DNA of 64,000 bases from the NCBI GenBank assembly GCA_951813065.1, contig CATOTH010000009.1, positions 310,001 through 374,000 on the forward strand. Direction: 5' to 3'. This stretch comes from an uncultured Bryobacterales bacterium. GTDB taxonomy: Bacteria; Acidobacteriota; Terriglobia; Bryobacterales; UBA6623. This document shows, in pieces, positions 25,866 to 36,433 of this stretch. Below the pieces are notes generated by a model. It did not search any database. It was not told where the DNA came from and saw only the letters and a program-made list of their open reading frames with translations. The position numbers and the translations under genes are program-made. Positions within the stretch are counted from its first letter, which is position 1; every line of letters begins with the position of its first letter.

Positions 25866-27287
25866 ATGAAACGCCCAGTCCTTACCGCGAACCCATCCCG
25901 TCGCGATCTCCTGTACCACTCCGGCATGGGGTTGGGAGCGATCGCCTTGTCGGCGTTGCTCCACAAGGACCGCGCGCAGGCGGGAGCGCTGGCCCCGAAA
26001 CGGGGCCACCATGGAGCCCAGGCCAAGAACTGCATTTTCCTGCTCATGGAAGGCGGCCCGAGCCATATCGACACGTTCGATCCCAAGCCCAAACTCGTCG
26101 ACCTGCACCTGACCGAGTTCGTGAAGGAGAGGAACAAGTTCGAAGCCAGCATGAACACTGGCAAGCGGTACTTCGTCCAAAGTCCGTTCGAGTTTCGGCG
26201 CGCCGGCCACATGGGCATCGAGATCAACGCCAAGCTCGCCAATTTCGCCGATTGTGTTGACGATGTCTGTTTCTACCGGGGCTTGCAGGCAACCTCCGTC
26301 AACCACCCGACCGCGCTCTATCACCTCAACACCGGAAACCGATTCGGGGGGGACCCGGCCATCGGGTCCTGGGTGACCTATGGGCTGGGAACGGAAAACC
26401 AGAACCTGCCCGGCTTCGTGGTCCTGCCGGACCTGGCCTATCCGCAGGGCGGAGCGGGGAACTGGTCGAACGGGTTCCTGCCAGCTCACTACCAGGGAAC
26501 GCCGCTGCGGTCGCAAGGTGCGCCAGTGTTGGACATGAGGCCGCCTGAATACGTGACGGATTACCAGCAGCGCAAGACGCTGGACTTCCTGGGACGGCTG
26601 AATCGAAGCCATTCGCAACGGCATCCGCACCACGACGAGTTGACTTCGCGGATCGAGAGCTACGAGTTGGCGTTTCGAATGCAAGCGGAGATGCCGGAGG
26701 CCATCAACATCGACTTGGAGCCTGAGGCGACGCGCGAGCTCTACGGCGTCGGTTCCGACGATGTCGAGGTGGATTCGATCGGTCGGCGGTGCCTGCTAGC
26801 CCGCCGATTGGTGGAGCGCGGCGTCCGGTTCGTGCAGGTGATCGTGTCTGGATGGGACTCGCACGATTACATCGAGAAGGCACACGGATCGCGGCTCGAT
26901 TCCATTGACCGCCCCATAGCCGGCTTGCTCAAGGATTTGAAGCGTACGGGCTTGCTGGAAGAGACGCTGGTCGTGTGGGCAGGCGAGTTCGGGCGTTCTC
27001 CGGACAATGGAATCCGTGGTGGCGGAACCGCCTTCGGCCGCGATCACAATGCTCCAGCAATGCCCTTCTGGCTTGCGGGGGGCGGCGCGCCGCGAGGCAG
27101 CATCGTGGGAGCTACTGACGAGACGGGCAGAACCGCGGTCGAGGTCGTCCATCCCATCAAGAACATGCATGTCACCCTTCTGCACCTGCTCGGTCTGGAT
27201 GACGCCCAGCTGACGTACTTTGCCCAGGGTCGGGAAAAACAACTCAGCCAGACTGGTGGTGAGTTGATCAAGGAGTTGGTCGCCTAG
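25866..27287 (+). CDS. DUF1501 family Tat-exported protein
   Basis: This 473-residue protein has a twin-arginine leader (PSRRDLLYHSGMGLGAIALSALL). Family motifs are FLLMEGGPSHIDTFDPKP, WVTYGLGTENQNLPGFVVL, LARRLVERGVRFVQV, SGWDSHDY, and VVWAGEFGRSPDNG followed by GRDHN. It is longer than the DUF1501 copy at the start of the window and closer to the two copies further on. It follows the cytochrome gene by 2 bases, the reverse of the first operon order. Role as for the family: exported, enzymatic activity not established. Confidence 0.9.
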   Translation: MKRPVLTANPSRRDLLYHSGMGLGAIALSALLHKDRAQAGALAPKRGHHGAQAKNCIFLLMEGGPSHIDTFDPKPKLVDLHLTEFVKERNKFEASMNTGKRYFVQSPFEFRRAGHMGIEINAKLANFADCVDDVCFYRGLQATSVNHPTALYHLNTGNRFGGDPAIGSWVTYGLGTENQNLPGFVVLPDLAYPQGGAGNWSNGFLPAHYQGTPLRSQGAPVLDMRPPEYVTDYQQRKTLDFLGRLNRSHSQRHPHHDELTSRIESYELAFRMQAEMPEAINIDLEPEATRELYGVGSDDVEVDSIGRRCLLARRLVERGVRFVQVIVSGWDSHDYIEKAHGSRLDSIDRPIAGLLKDLKRTGLLEETLVVWAGEFGRSPDNGIRGGGTAFGRDHNAPAMPFWLAGGGAPRGSIVGATDETGRTAVEVVHPIKNMHVTLLHLLGLDDAQLTYFAQGREKQLSQTGGELIKELVA

Positions 27288-27337
27288 GGGCGGGTCACCT
27301 GCCGTCTCTCCCTTCCGGAGAGGCGATTCTACCGGTG

Positions 27338-27841
27338 CTACGATCCTGGCGCGCGGTTGCGGGACAGGCGCTCGCTCGGGCCTGCAGGTCCTTGCTCCGC
27401 GGGTGTGTTGTGCTGCATGACGAGCTTCCACTCGCCATCCTCGTTGGTGTAGGTCATCGTGTAGCGTCCGTGGTGCTGAACGCTCGCGCCGTTCTTCGTT
27501 TTCACGCTCACCGAGTAGTCGCCCCACGCGATGCCCGTGTTGCCGATCACGCGGTACTGCATGTTCTGCGGCTCGAACTTCGCCTCGTGGGTCTTGCCGA
27601 AAAATCGCTCCCAGTCCAACTGGCAGGCTGCTCTGCCTTCCTTGCCCGAGGTGGGGCCGCAAGAATAGAACGACAGGGCCTTGTCGTGAATATTGGCGAG
27701 AAAGCCGTCGATGTTTCCTTTGTTGAGCGCGGCCACGGCCGTCTCGAAGCTCTCGCGAAGTTTGTCCGTTTCGCTAGCTCCGCCGAGAGCGGGCATGAGA
27801 ATCAGCACGCTCAAGCACAGACAAGCTCCCAATCGTTTCAT
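27338..27841 (-). CDS. Exported SnoaL/DUF4440-like (NTF2-fold) small protein
   Basis: This 167-residue protein starts at ATG 27841 behind AAGGGGAC; an upstream ATG at 27868 would spoil the leader. It has a signal peptide (CLCLSVLILMPALGGAS). The body reads like an NTF2-fold domain: FETAVAALNKGNIDGFLANIH near the start and HHGRYTMTYTNEDGEWKLVMQH near the end. Such proteins bind small ligands or act as hydratases or isomerases; no active site could be assigned. It converges on the DUF1501 gene. Confidence 0.75.
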   Translation of the reverse strand: MKRLGACLCLSVLILMPALGGASETDKLRESFETAVAALNKGNIDGFLANIHDKALSFYSCGPTSGKEGRAACQLDWERFFGKTHEAKFEPQNMQYRVIGNTGIAWGDYSVSVKTKNGASVQHHGRYTMTYTNEDGEWKLVMQHNTPAEQGPAGPSERLSRNRAPGS

Positions 27842-28659
27842 CGGAGTCCCCTTCCAGCCCGCTCCCATTAGCGGCTACTGAGAGCTTAGCACCTTGACGC
27901 CATCGAAGAACCAACACGATCCGGTGCATTTGGACCATTCCAGTAGGAAGCCCTGCTTGCGAGTGTCCTGCCATCAGGATCTGGACGACGACGACCTGGA
28001 TCCGGATGTCTCGAGTGCTCGCTCGCTGCCACGATTCGATCGACGATGCTTTGACAGGTGTGGCTTCGCGATCGATCGCCGCCCCCAGTGGGGGGATTGC
28101 GTCTCGCGGTGCAGCGGATAAAGCGCTCGTGCTGCAATTGGAGAATGTGCCCCAGCGAGTGCGGCACGAGTCCCGGCGCGGGTGCTTCGATTCGTGTACC
28201 GCAGGAGAAGGCAGTGATTGCCGATGGGCAGATTGTCGCGAGGGACGAGTTCCACTTGCCTGTGCTGGCTTGAGCGCCGATTCTCACGCCCGTGCCAGCG
28301 ATGGAAGGATCGGCCAATCACCGAGGCGAGAGCCGATCTGACCGCCGTCGTTGTGTTTGCCGAACGCGCACGAGCGCTGCCGGGAGAGGGGTTCCGGAGG
28401 CACCATCGGCTGCATTTTCCGAGACTCCGGTACAACCTGGTGACCTGGCCCGGGATGCCCATTTGGTTGTACCCGACAGCTGGGCTTCATCCGTCCTATC
28501 AGGTAGTGCGCTGCCTCGCGAGCCGACTTCGGCAGAGCACGTGGACCAGGAGAGTCTGATCAAGTATTGCCAATCCCTCGTTTGAATTCGGCCGTGGAGG
28601 GCAAGGCCTTCGATTCGTGATGTGCTTCGTTTCCCTTTGATTGTTGGCAATTGTCGAGG
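27842..28659. other. Long intergenic region, possibly a decayed gene
   Basis: About 0.8 kb holds only short overlapping frames on both strands. Frames near 28170-28273 and 28440-28580 have some protein-like character but no start, and no family was recognised. It may be the remains of a gene or plain spacer. The promoter of the following receptor should lie in its last 150 bases. Confidence 0.3.
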
Positions 28660-31215
28660 ATGATAAGTACTGTGCCTGCAACTAGCCAAAGGGGCGTGAG
28701 CCGCAAATCCGCTCCGCTTGCAGCGTCGCTGCAGGCCGCCGTCCTGCTGCTTTTCGCTGCAGTGCCAGCCGCGACCGCCCAGGAGGCTGCCTATTCGGTT
28801 CTCGGGCAGGCGTTCGTGGCGGGCCAACAAGGCGAGCATTTCGGAGTTCCCGGCGCAGTCATCGAGATTCTCTCGGTTTCGATGGAGGTGACGGACACGG
28901 GGACGGCTGGTGCCGTCACGGCTGAGTCCGACGAGCTCGGACTGTTCCGCTTCGATGGCGTCAGCGAAGGTTGCTACTTTCTCACTGGCACGTCGCCCGG
29001 CCTGAACGGCCAAAGCGACATCGTGTGCGTGCCCGCGGGAGAGGATCCATTGCGGGTCGACATTGAGCTGGTGGTCGAGACCGTCGTCGAAACCGTCGAG
29101 GTGTCGGCATCGGTCATTGAGATCAATCCCACGGAGACCACTAGTTCCGGCTCGGTGGGGGTTTCCACTCTGGACAATGCCCCGAAGGCCAACCGCAGCG
29201 TGGAGGACGTGATGCCCCTCATTCCCGGCGTCCTGAGGGGCCGTGCCGGTGAGATCAACATGAACGGTGTTCGCGCCACGCAGAGCGGTTCACAGCTCAA
29301 CAACGTCGACGTCACGGACCCGGTTGCAAGGACTTCCGCGATGTCCCTCCCGCTGAGCGTCGTCTCGGGAGTCGAAGTCCTTTCCAGTCCTTACGACGCG
29401 CAGTACGGAGGTTTCGCGGGAGCCATGTCGACCGTCGAGACCAAGTCCGCTGACGCCTCCGAATTCCGCTTTGACTTGCAGAATTTTACTCCTCGCATCC
29501 GCCGCCGGGCTGGAAAGGTCGTCGGAATTGAGTCGAGCACTCCTAGGCTCACGGTCAACGTGCCATTGATCTCCAACCGGGTGGCGTGGCTGCACTCGAC
29601 GGAATACCAGTACGTCAGGGCCGACCAGGAGGACGCCAATCTTCCGCTTCTCGAACGCGACGTCGAGCGCGAGATGCTGACCGTGTTCAACCAATTCGAT
29701 GTTTCGGTCTCGGAAAGGAACCGGGCCTCGCTGACAGCACTGGTCTACCCCGAGAAATTCAGCTACTTCGGCCTGAACGCCTTTACCCCGCAAGAATCGA
29801 CGGCGGATCTGCGCCGGAGGGCTGTCCTGTACACGGTGAAGGACTCTCACGAGTTCACGGGTGGAGGAGTGCTGCTCTCAAGCTTCTCGCTACAGGACCT
29901 GGAAAACGACGTCAAGCCGCTCGGATACGATCCGAGCGTCATCGGAATCGACCGGGTTTCCGGCTCATTCTTCAACCGTCAGGAGCGCGCGACTACGCGT
30001 CGGAAGCTGTCCGAGCTGTATCACTTCCGCCCGCGCGATCGCCACCAGCTGAAAGCGGGATTCGAGCTCGGCTGGGAGACATACCGGGGCGAGCAGATAT
30101 TCAATCCCGTGACCTGGCTGGGTGTCGGGGACCGGCCTGTGCTGAATCTGCGCTATACCGATCCGATGACAGTTCGCGGCAGCAAGTCCGACCTCTCGAC
30201 CTTCCTGCAAGACAAGTGGATGGTGAATGACAATCTCACGCTTGACCTAGGGGCTCGCCTGGATCGAGATTCCCTGTCATCCCGCCTCAACCCCTCGTAC
30301 CGGGCTGGTTTCGCTTATGCCTTCGGACCTGGTTCAAGAACAGTCCTGCGGGGAGGGTCGGGCCTGTTTGTGGATCGCATCAGCTTGCTGGTCCCAACCT
30401 TCGAGCAGTTGCCTCAACGAATCGAGACACGTTTCGGCCCTGGCGGTGGAATTGCTTGGGAGCGTCGCCTGGCGTCTCGGATCGACGGTCCGCTTTGGAA
30501 CGCCAGGAGCCTTGGGTGGAACCTGCAGCTTGACCGCGAAGTCATCGATAACCTGTTCCTCCGCACCGGTTATCAGTATCGCCGCACAGACAGCAACTTC
30601 CTTGTCGACCCGGTCTATGCAGGGATCGATGGAGCCGAGACCGACGCCCTGGTCATGAGCAACGGAGGCAGGGACTACTACCGCGAATTCCAGGTGTCTC
30701 TGCGGTACCGACTATCCGGTGCGGGGCATATCACCGGCTCATATGTTCGGTCCAGCTCATCTGGGGACCTCAACGACATCGGAGCGGTATACGGTCCGAC
30801 TCCATCGGCGCTGATCCAGCCGAACGAGCGGGCACCCCTGCGATTCGATGTTCCGCACCGTATGATGACGTGGGCGCAATTCAACCTCCCGTGGGGGTTC
30901 ATTACGATTCCTGTTTGGGAGGTTCGAAGCGGATTCCCGCACTCCGAGATTGACGAATACAGACAGTTTGTCGGGCCTCGCAACCGTGCGGGCCGATTCC
31001 CAATCTTCAACGCAATCGACCTGCAGATCACGAAGATGGTCAGGATCCCCTTCAAGGGGAAGGATCGTCGCTTTCGTGCTGGTATTCGGTTCTTCAACCT
31101 GCTGAATAACTTCAATCCCCAGGATGTACAGAACAATCTGGCCAGTCCGTACTACGGGGTCTTCTACCGCGGGGTGAAGCGCAAGATTCGCGCCGTTTTT
31201 GAGATCGGGTACTGA
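28660..31215 (+). CDS. TonB-dependent receptor with carboxypeptidase-regulatory-like N-terminus
   Basis: This 851-residue protein uses ATG 28660; a TTG at 28651 is also in frame. The signal peptide is AAVLLLFAAVPAATAQE. A CarboxypepD_reg-like domain follows (VPGAVIEIL, LGLFRFDGVSEGCYFLTG), then a plug domain (VEDVMPLIPGVLRG, EINMNGVRATQSGSQLNNVD, VVSGVEVLSSPYDAQYGG). The barrel ends RIPFKGKDRRFRAGIRFFNLLNNFNPQD. It is somewhat shorter than typical Oar proteins. It is probably an outer-membrane importer for an oligosaccharide or peptide. The protein at the left window edge is a distant relative, not a close duplicate. Confidence 0.88.
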   Translation: MISTVPATSQRGVSRKSAPLAASLQAAVLLLFAAVPAATAQEAAYSVLGQAFVAGQQGEHFGVPGAVIEILSVSMEVTDTGTAGAVTAESDELGLFRFDGVSEGCYFLTGTSPGLNGQSDIVCVPAGEDPLRVDIELVVETVVETVEVSASVIEINPTETTSSGSVGVSTLDNAPKANRSVEDVMPLIPGVLRGRAGEINMNGVRATQSGSQLNNVDVTDPVARTSAMSLPLSVVSGVEVLSSPYDAQYGGFAGAMSTVETKSADASEFRFDLQNFTPRIRRRAGKVVGIESSTPRLTVNVPLISNRVAWLHSTEYQYVRADQEDANLPLLERDVEREMLTVFNQFDVSVSERNRASLTALVYPEKFSYFGLNAFTPQESTADLRRRAVLYTVKDSHEFTGGGVLLSSFSLQDLENDVKPLGYDPSVIGIDRVSGSFFNRQERATTRRKLSELYHFRPRDRHQLKAGFELGWETYRGEQIFNPVTWLGVGDRPVLNLRYTDPMTVRGSKSDLSTFLQDKWMVNDNLTLDLGARLDRDSLSSRLNPSYRAGFAYAFGPGSRTVLRGGSGLFVDRISLLVPTFEQLPQRIETRFGPGGGIAWERRLASRIDGPLWNARSLGWNLQLDREVIDNLFLRTGYQYRRTDSNFLVDPVYAGIDGAETDALVMSNGGRDYYREFQVSLRYRLSGAGHITGSYVRSSSSGDLNDIGAVYGPTPSALIQPNERAPLRFDVPHRMMTWAQFNLPWGFITIPVWEVRSGFPHSEIDEYRQFVGPRNRAGRFPIFNAIDLQITKMVRIPFKGKDRRFRAGIRFFNLLNNFNPQDVQNNLASPYYGVFYRGVKRKIRAVFEIGY

Positions 31216-31349
31216 CAAGGACCATCTCTCAGCCCATATCAATGCGACTCAACTGACTTGACGCCGTGCATCCATCGTTCACGGCACTCGATGGCATGGC
31301 TTGTGGGGACAGTGGTTTCTTCTGGACTGGGTGAAGGTCGGCTATCGCA

Positions 31350-32321
31350 TCAGCCGGCCAGGTACTCTTCCAGCTTCGCTTTTGCATCGCGAAAGTACTC
31401 GGTGAGTTCTTCGACCGGGCCGCCGATCTCAAGCACGAGTAGCCCTTGGTAGTTTATCGAGCGCAGCTTTGCAACTAATCGCGGGTAGTCAACGAAACCG
31501 TGGACCAACGGCTTGTGGTCGGCCCACGTAGTGGGCTCGATATCGTGGACGTGCACGTGGAAGACTTTCGGTCCCAATCGGTCAATGATTTCGTGGGTTA
31601 CGTCGTTGTGAGCGCGAATCCCTTGGGGTGTTCCCCTTTCGTGGGGTTTTACCCTCGCGACCAGTTCGGTGTAGTTTCTTTGGTGCCCGACGTCGATCGT
31701 CGCGCCCACATGTTCGTGCTCGATCTCGTGAATCAACCGCACGAAGTCTTTGACTGAGGCCGGATAGCCAGTCTCGATCGAGAGCCGGAAACCGTGGTCG
31801 CGCGCGATGTCTCCCCAGCGGCGAAAGCTGCTGATCAACATCGGCCATGCGTGGTCCAAGGAAATATGTGCGGAGCGCTGCACATGGATGTTGGCGACCT
31901 CGGCCCCGACAAACGCAGAGGCTTCAAGCGCTGTGTCAATCCTGCTGACGCCGTACTCGTGGGACGGTCCGAACGGAGAAAAATACGGCGTGTCTACCCA
32001 CGGCAAGTGTGTCGAGACGTAGCGGAACGACTGTAGCGCCTCCTTCATGTGCGTCTTGTCGGCATTCGTCATTCGGTCAAACTCGAAGCCGGGCGGTATG
32101 CCGGGCCGCGCCTCAGGCGATCCCATCGGATGCAGTTCAATCGTTTGGAATCCCAAGCCGTGCAGAATCCCGATGGACCGGTACAGACCGTATCCGGGAA
32201 AATACGGGTTCGCACCGATGATGGCGGGGTCGAGCCCGCGGTCGGCCGACAGGGCCGGCGCAGCCGTGACTCCGATACCCGCAAACGCTGAGTGCAGGAA
32301 TTGGCGGCGGCTCGAGTTCAT
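31350..32321 (-). CDS. Tat-exported sugar phosphate isomerase/epimerase-like protein
   Basis: This 323-residue protein starts at ATG 32321 behind GAAGGAG. The leader SSRRQFLHSAFAGIGVTAAP is a twin-arginine signal. The body matches the xylose isomerase-like TIM barrel (AP endonuclease 2 fold): IGILHGLGFQTIELHP, YVSTHLPWVD, RLSIETGYP, GATIDVGHQ and KVFHVHVHDIEP supply metal-binding Glu, Asp and His positions. Relatives act on keto-sugars and modified glycosides. Export suggests action on periplasmic intermediates. It is divergent from the next DUF1501 gene. Confidence 0.85.
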   Translation of the reverse strand: MNSSRRQFLHSAFAGIGVTAAPALSADRGLDPAIIGANPYFPGYGLYRSIGILHGLGFQTIELHPMGSPEARPGIPPGFEFDRMTNADKTHMKEALQSFRYVSTHLPWVDTPYFSPFGPSHEYGVSRIDTALEASAFVGAEVANIHVQRSAHISLDHAWPMLISSFRRWGDIARDHGFRLSIETGYPASVKDFVRLIHEIEHEHVGATIDVGHQRNYTELVARVKPHERGTPQGIRAHNDVTHEIIDRLGPKVFHVHVHDIEPTTWADHKPLVHGFVDYPRLVAKLRSINYQGLLVLEIGGPVEELTEYFRDAKAKLEEYLAG

Positions 32322-32459
32322 CAGGGCTCCTTCGGATCTAGCGTAGCGCGATGCAGTCATGGCTCCGCCACGGTGAGATTTCGATCCGGCGCGTCGAATC
32401 CCATCGCCGAAAGAAACGGTGGTTGAAGCGCGTGCCTGACACCAGCGCCAGGCGGATGG

Positions 32460-33890
32460 ATGGCCGTTCAGGCACGGAGCCAGCAGCTCGAAGAGTGTAC
32501 TCTAGTCGCTGTGCGGCCTCATGCACCTAGCCGGTGGACCCGGCGGCGTTTCGTGGAATCGATCTGTGGCGGATTCGGCTCGGTCGGGTTGGCGGGCATG
32601 TTGCAAGACCATCTCGGGGCTGCCGCTTCGACTAGGCCGGTTGGGCCCCATTTTGCGTCCAAGGCCAAGCACGTCATCTTCCTCTTCATGACGGGCGGGC
32701 CGTCGCAAATGGACCTGCTGGATCCAAAGCCCGCGCTGCGCACCTACGCCGGGCAGCGACCCGAATCCGTGGATCTTCGTACGGAGCGCATGACCGGTGG
32801 ATTGCTGCCGTCGCCGTTCGAGTTCCGGCGGCACGGTCGGAGCGGCACCGAGGTCAGCGAACTGCTGCCCAAGCTGGCTGAAGTCGTCGATGAACTGTGT
32901 GTCATCCGGTCGATGTACACCTTCAACCCGACACACACACCTGCGCGAAACCTGATCCACACGGGAAACATCGCCTCCACGCGGCCTTCGCTGGGTGCTT
33001 GGATCTCGTACGGTCTCGGAACGGAAAACCGCAACCTTCCCGGTTTCGTCGTCCTGAGTCCCGGAGCGCGCGGCGGCGACCTCTGGAGATCAGGCTTCCT
33101 TCCGGCGGAACACCAGGGGACTCATTTCAATCATTCCGAACTCGATCCGGAACAGATGATTCGCTATCTGCGCAACGACATGCTCGACGCCACGGCTCAA
33201 AGAGAGCAACTGGACTTGACACAGTCGCTGAACCGGCTCCATATGGAACGGATCGGCGAGGACGCCTATTTGGACGCACGCATTCGAGCGATGGAAACCG
33301 CCTACCGCATGCAGTTCGAGGCCCTTGATGTGTTCGACGTTCGGAACGAGCCCGACTACATTCGACAGGACTACGGCGACACGCCGTTCGCCAATGGCTG
33401 CCTGCTGGCCAGGCGGCTAGTCGAGCAGGGTGTCAGATACGTTCATGTCTACTACGGTCCGGGCCAGCCATGGGACGACCACAAGACCATCAACAAGAAT
33501 CTCCGCGCGCGTTGCCCTGACATGGACAGGGGGACGGCAGCCCTGATCAGGGACTTGAAACAGCGCGGACTCCTCGAAGAGACCCTGATCGTGTGGGGAG
33601 GCGAATTCGGGCGCACACCGGTCTCGGAAGCCGGCGACGGGCGCGACCATAACCCGTACGGCTTCACCATGTGGATGGCAGGCGGGGGCGTGCGTGGAGG
33701 CGTTACCCACGGCGCAACCGACGAGTTCGGATTCCAGGCAGTAGAGAACCGGGTGAGCATCCACGACCTGCATGCCACGATCCTGAACCAACTCGGATTC
33801 GATCACGAGCGGTTGACATACCGTTACGCGGGACGTGATTTCCGCCTTACCGACGTGCATGGGGTCGTATTGCGAGAGTTGCTGGCATGA
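32460..33890 (+). CDS. DUF1501 family Tat-exported protein
   Basis: The frame from ATG 32460 gives 476 residues. A GTG at 32511 would give 459 and put the twin-arginine motif (WTRRRFVES) closer to the N-terminus, so the start is open. Family motifs are FLFMTGGPSQMDLLDPKP, WISYGLGTENRNLPGFVVL, LARRLVEQGVRYVHV, WDDHKTINKN, VWGGEFGRTPVSEAGDGRDHNPYGFTMW without gaps, and LTYRYAGRDFRLTDVHG. The last strings recur almost unchanged in the copy at 47264-48697. Its stop overlaps the start of the cytochrome gene (ATGA), so translation is coupled. Confidence 0.9.
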   Translation: MAVQARSQQLEECTLVAVRPHAPSRWTRRRFVESICGGFGSVGLAGMLQDHLGAAASTRPVGPHFASKAKHVIFLFMTGGPSQMDLLDPKPALRTYAGQRPESVDLRTERMTGGLLPSPFEFRRHGRSGTEVSELLPKLAEVVDELCVIRSMYTFNPTHTPARNLIHTGNIASTRPSLGAWISYGLGTENRNLPGFVVLSPGARGGDLWRSGFLPAEHQGTHFNHSELDPEQMIRYLRNDMLDATAQREQLDLTQSLNRLHMERIGEDAYLDARIRAMETAYRMQFEALDVFDVRNEPDYIRQDYGDTPFANGCLLARRLVEQGVRYVHVYYGPGQPWDDHKTINKNLRARCPDMDRGTAALIRDLKQRGLLEETLIVWGGEFGRTPVSEAGDGRDHNPYGFTMWMAGGGVRGGVTHGATDEFGFQAVENRVSIHDLHATILNQLGFDHERLTYRYAGRDFRLTDVHGVVLRELLA

Positions 33891-36235
33891 GACTCCTGAT
33901 GCTGCTTCTCTCGGCTGCGGCTCTCGTCGGAGCCCAGAGCCCAGAAATCGAGTTTTTTGAGAGGAGAATCCGGCCCGTTCTGGTCGAGCGGTGCGAGGCG
34001 TGCCATTCGTCACGGCTTGCCGAGCCCATGGGCGGCTTGCGGGTCGATTTCCGTGACGGGTTGCTGCAGGGCGGCGCCTCGGGACCGGCACTGATCGTAG
34101 GGGACCCCGAGCGAAGCCTGGTGATCAAAGCCCTCCGCTACTTGGACCCGGTCCTCAAGATGCCGCCCACCGGAAAGCTCCCAGACCGTGTGATCGAAGA
34201 TTTCAGGGACTGGATCGCCAGTGGAGCCACGGATCCCCGCAACGAGTCCGCCGCAGAGGTCTCGGAGTCCTCGAATGAGAATGCGGGCCCCGGAATGCCC
34301 ATCTCAGTGGGACGGCGCTGGTGGGCATTCCAGCCCCTGGGCGAAAGAGTTGCTCCAGGGGTTTCCGATCCGGACTGGACGATACGCAAGATTGACGCGT
34401 TCGTACTGTCCAAGCTAGAGCAGAACGGTTTGGGGCCGTCTCTACCCGCAGATTCCAGGACCCTGATTCGCAGGGCGTACTTGGACCTGACCGGGTTGCC
34501 GCCGACCTACGAGGAAATCGAGGCATTCGCTGCCGACCGCTCGCCCGAGGCGTACGGCAACTTGATCGAGCGGCTGCTGATGTCTCGCCGCTACGGAGAG
34601 CGTTGGGGCCGGCACTGGCTTGACGTAGCCCGTTGGGCGGAGGATCACCCGACAAGCGAGGCGACCAACCGCCCATTTGAATTCGCCTGGCGCTACAGGG
34701 ACTGGGTGATCGAGGCGGTGAACGAGGACATCCCCTACGACCGCTTCATCCGCATGCAATTCGCCGCGGACCTGATGCCGGGCTCTGTCCCGTCCGACAT
34801 CCGGGCACTGGGCTACATTGGCAACGCTCCTGTCTATCACAAGGATCGTAGGTTGTCGCGCGACGTGATCGAGACGATCGCGATGGATGACTGGGATGAG
34901 CGTGTCGACGCTGTTTCGCGGGGTCTACTGGGCCTGACGGTCGCATGCGCGCGCTGCCACGATCACAAGTTCGACCCGATTACCGCTATGGACTACTACG
35001 CGTTGGCCGGCGTGTTTGCGAGCACATGGCAGGTCAAGCGCCCGATCGTGGCTCTCGACCCTGCTGAGGCGGATCGCCTTACATGGGCTTTCGAGAGGCT
35101 CTACCGGCTGAAGGGGGTCTATGGGAACCTCAAGGATCTGGACACTGTCGCGAAGGAGCTGCACGCCGAAATCATCGCGATGAAGCCGGAATACGAGGCG
35201 CTTGAAATCGAATTGGGCCGGCACGAGATCCCGTTGACGCCCGCTGTGATCGACTGCGGTGTGTGGGTGGACGGCTCGACACCCACCGTGACTCGAATGG
35301 ACTTGCGGCCCGGGGAGCCACGCGATCTTCCGTTGTTCATTCGCGGCAACGTTACAAGCCCGGGCGAAACGGTCCCCCGTCGTTTCCTGAGCGTGTTCGA
35401 GGCTGGCGAGCCGGAACCGTTCGTCAGCGGCTCGGGCCGGCAGGAACTGGCAGAGAAGATCGTCGGCGAAGCCGGGCCGCTCGCAGCTCGGGTCTGGGTA
35501 AACCGGGTTTGGGGCTGGCACTTCGGCCGGCATCTGGTCCGTACTCCTTCCGATTTCGGGACGCAAGGACAGAAGCCAACGCATCCCGAACTGCTGGAGG
35601 ACTTGGCCGCGCGGTTCTTAGCAAATGGTTGGTCGCTGAAGTGGCTGCACCGGGAAATCATGCTCTCGGCCGCCTACAGGCAGAGTAGCCGCATGGTAGA
35701 TGGCGCCTACGCGGCCGATCCCACCAACCGCTGGATATGGAGAATGCCGCCGCGTCGCTTGGACATCGAGGCATGGCGTGACGCGATCCTTTTCGCCTCG
35801 GGAGAGCTCAACCTAGCCATGGGCGGGCCGTCGGTTGATGTCGATTCCGCGGAGCCGGCCCGCCGTTCCGTGTATTCGAGGATCAGCCGCGGGCGGCTCC
35901 ACCCGCTATTGCAACTCTACGACTTTCCGGTGGCAACCCAGCACAGTCCCGGCCGCCAGGTGACCACGACGCCACTTCAGCAGCTGTTTGTGCTCAATAG
36001 CGGCTGGATGCAGGCGCGTGCCAGGAGCCTCGCCGAGGCCGTGGCATCCGAAACGGATCGGAATGCGCGGATCTTCGCGATGTACCGTAGGGCTCTTGGA
36101 CGAGAGCCGACGGCTCGCGAAGAGGGTCTGGCTCTGCAGTACCTGGAGTCACGTCGGGCTCAACTTGGGCGGGAGCCTTGGGAAGAATTTGCCCACATTC
36201 TGCTCGCGACGAACGAAATCACCTTCGTGAACTAG
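33887..36235 (+). CDS. Exported cytochrome-like DUF1549/DUF1553 protein
   Basis: This 782-residue protein has a short signal peptide (MRLLMLLLSAAALVGAQ). C36-EA-C39-H40 marks PSCyt1, followed by GGLRVDFRDGLLQGGASGPA and MPPTGKL. DUF1549 contains RRAYLDLTGLPPTYEEIEAF, YGERWGRHWLDVARWAE and C354-AR-C357-H358 DHKFDP. The linker from that motif to DUF1553 (ARVWVNRVWGWHFGRHL) is only about 165 residues, the shortest of the three PSCyt1-type copies. It is probably periplasmic, working with the overlapping DUF1501 gene. Confidence 0.9.
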   Translation: MRLLMLLLSAAALVGAQSPEIEFFERRIRPVLVERCEACHSSRLAEPMGGLRVDFRDGLLQGGASGPALIVGDPERSLVIKALRYLDPVLKMPPTGKLPDRVIEDFRDWIASGATDPRNESAAEVSESSNENAGPGMPISVGRRWWAFQPLGERVAPGVSDPDWTIRKIDAFVLSKLEQNGLGPSLPADSRTLIRRAYLDLTGLPPTYEEIEAFAADRSPEAYGNLIERLLMSRRYGERWGRHWLDVARWAEDHPTSEATNRPFEFAWRYRDWVIEAVNEDIPYDRFIRMQFAADLMPGSVPSDIRALGYIGNAPVYHKDRRLSRDVIETIAMDDWDERVDAVSRGLLGLTVACARCHDHKFDPITAMDYYALAGVFASTWQVKRPIVALDPAEADRLTWAFERLYRLKGVYGNLKDLDTVAKELHAEIIAMKPEYEALEIELGRHEIPLTPAVIDCGVWVDGSTPTVTRMDLRPGEPRDLPLFIRGNVTSPGETVPRRFLSVFEAGEPEPFVSGSGRQELAEKIVGEAGPLAARVWVNRVWGWHFGRHLVRTPSDFGTQGQKPTHPELLEDLAARFLANGWSLKWLHREIMLSAAYRQSSRMVDGAYAADPTNRWIWRMPPRRLDIEAWRDAILFASGELNLAMGGPSVDVDSAEPARRSVYSRISRGRLHPLLQLYDFPVATQHSPGRQVTTTPLQQLFVLNSGWMQARARSLAEAVASETDRNARIFAMYRRALGREPTAREEGLALQYLESRRAQLGREPWEEFAHILLATNEITFVN

Positions 36236-36433
36236 GACCTCTTCGGACGACCAACCTTGACGAGGGTTCAGGAAGATCATTGGTCAAGCACTCCGGGGCC
36301 GCCAGCACTCGCCCGGAGGTTGCATTCTTGCGATCTATGAACTGTTCCTTCATCCCGACCAGACCAGAATGCTATCGTGGGGCTGGACTCGATTACGGGG
36401 ATAGCGAAATCCTGGAGTCCATGAGTTAGCACC

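Noticed and set aside
27842-28659. Functional small genes in the long gap
   Set aside because: Open frames overlap on both strands and none has a start with a ribosome site or a recognisable domain.
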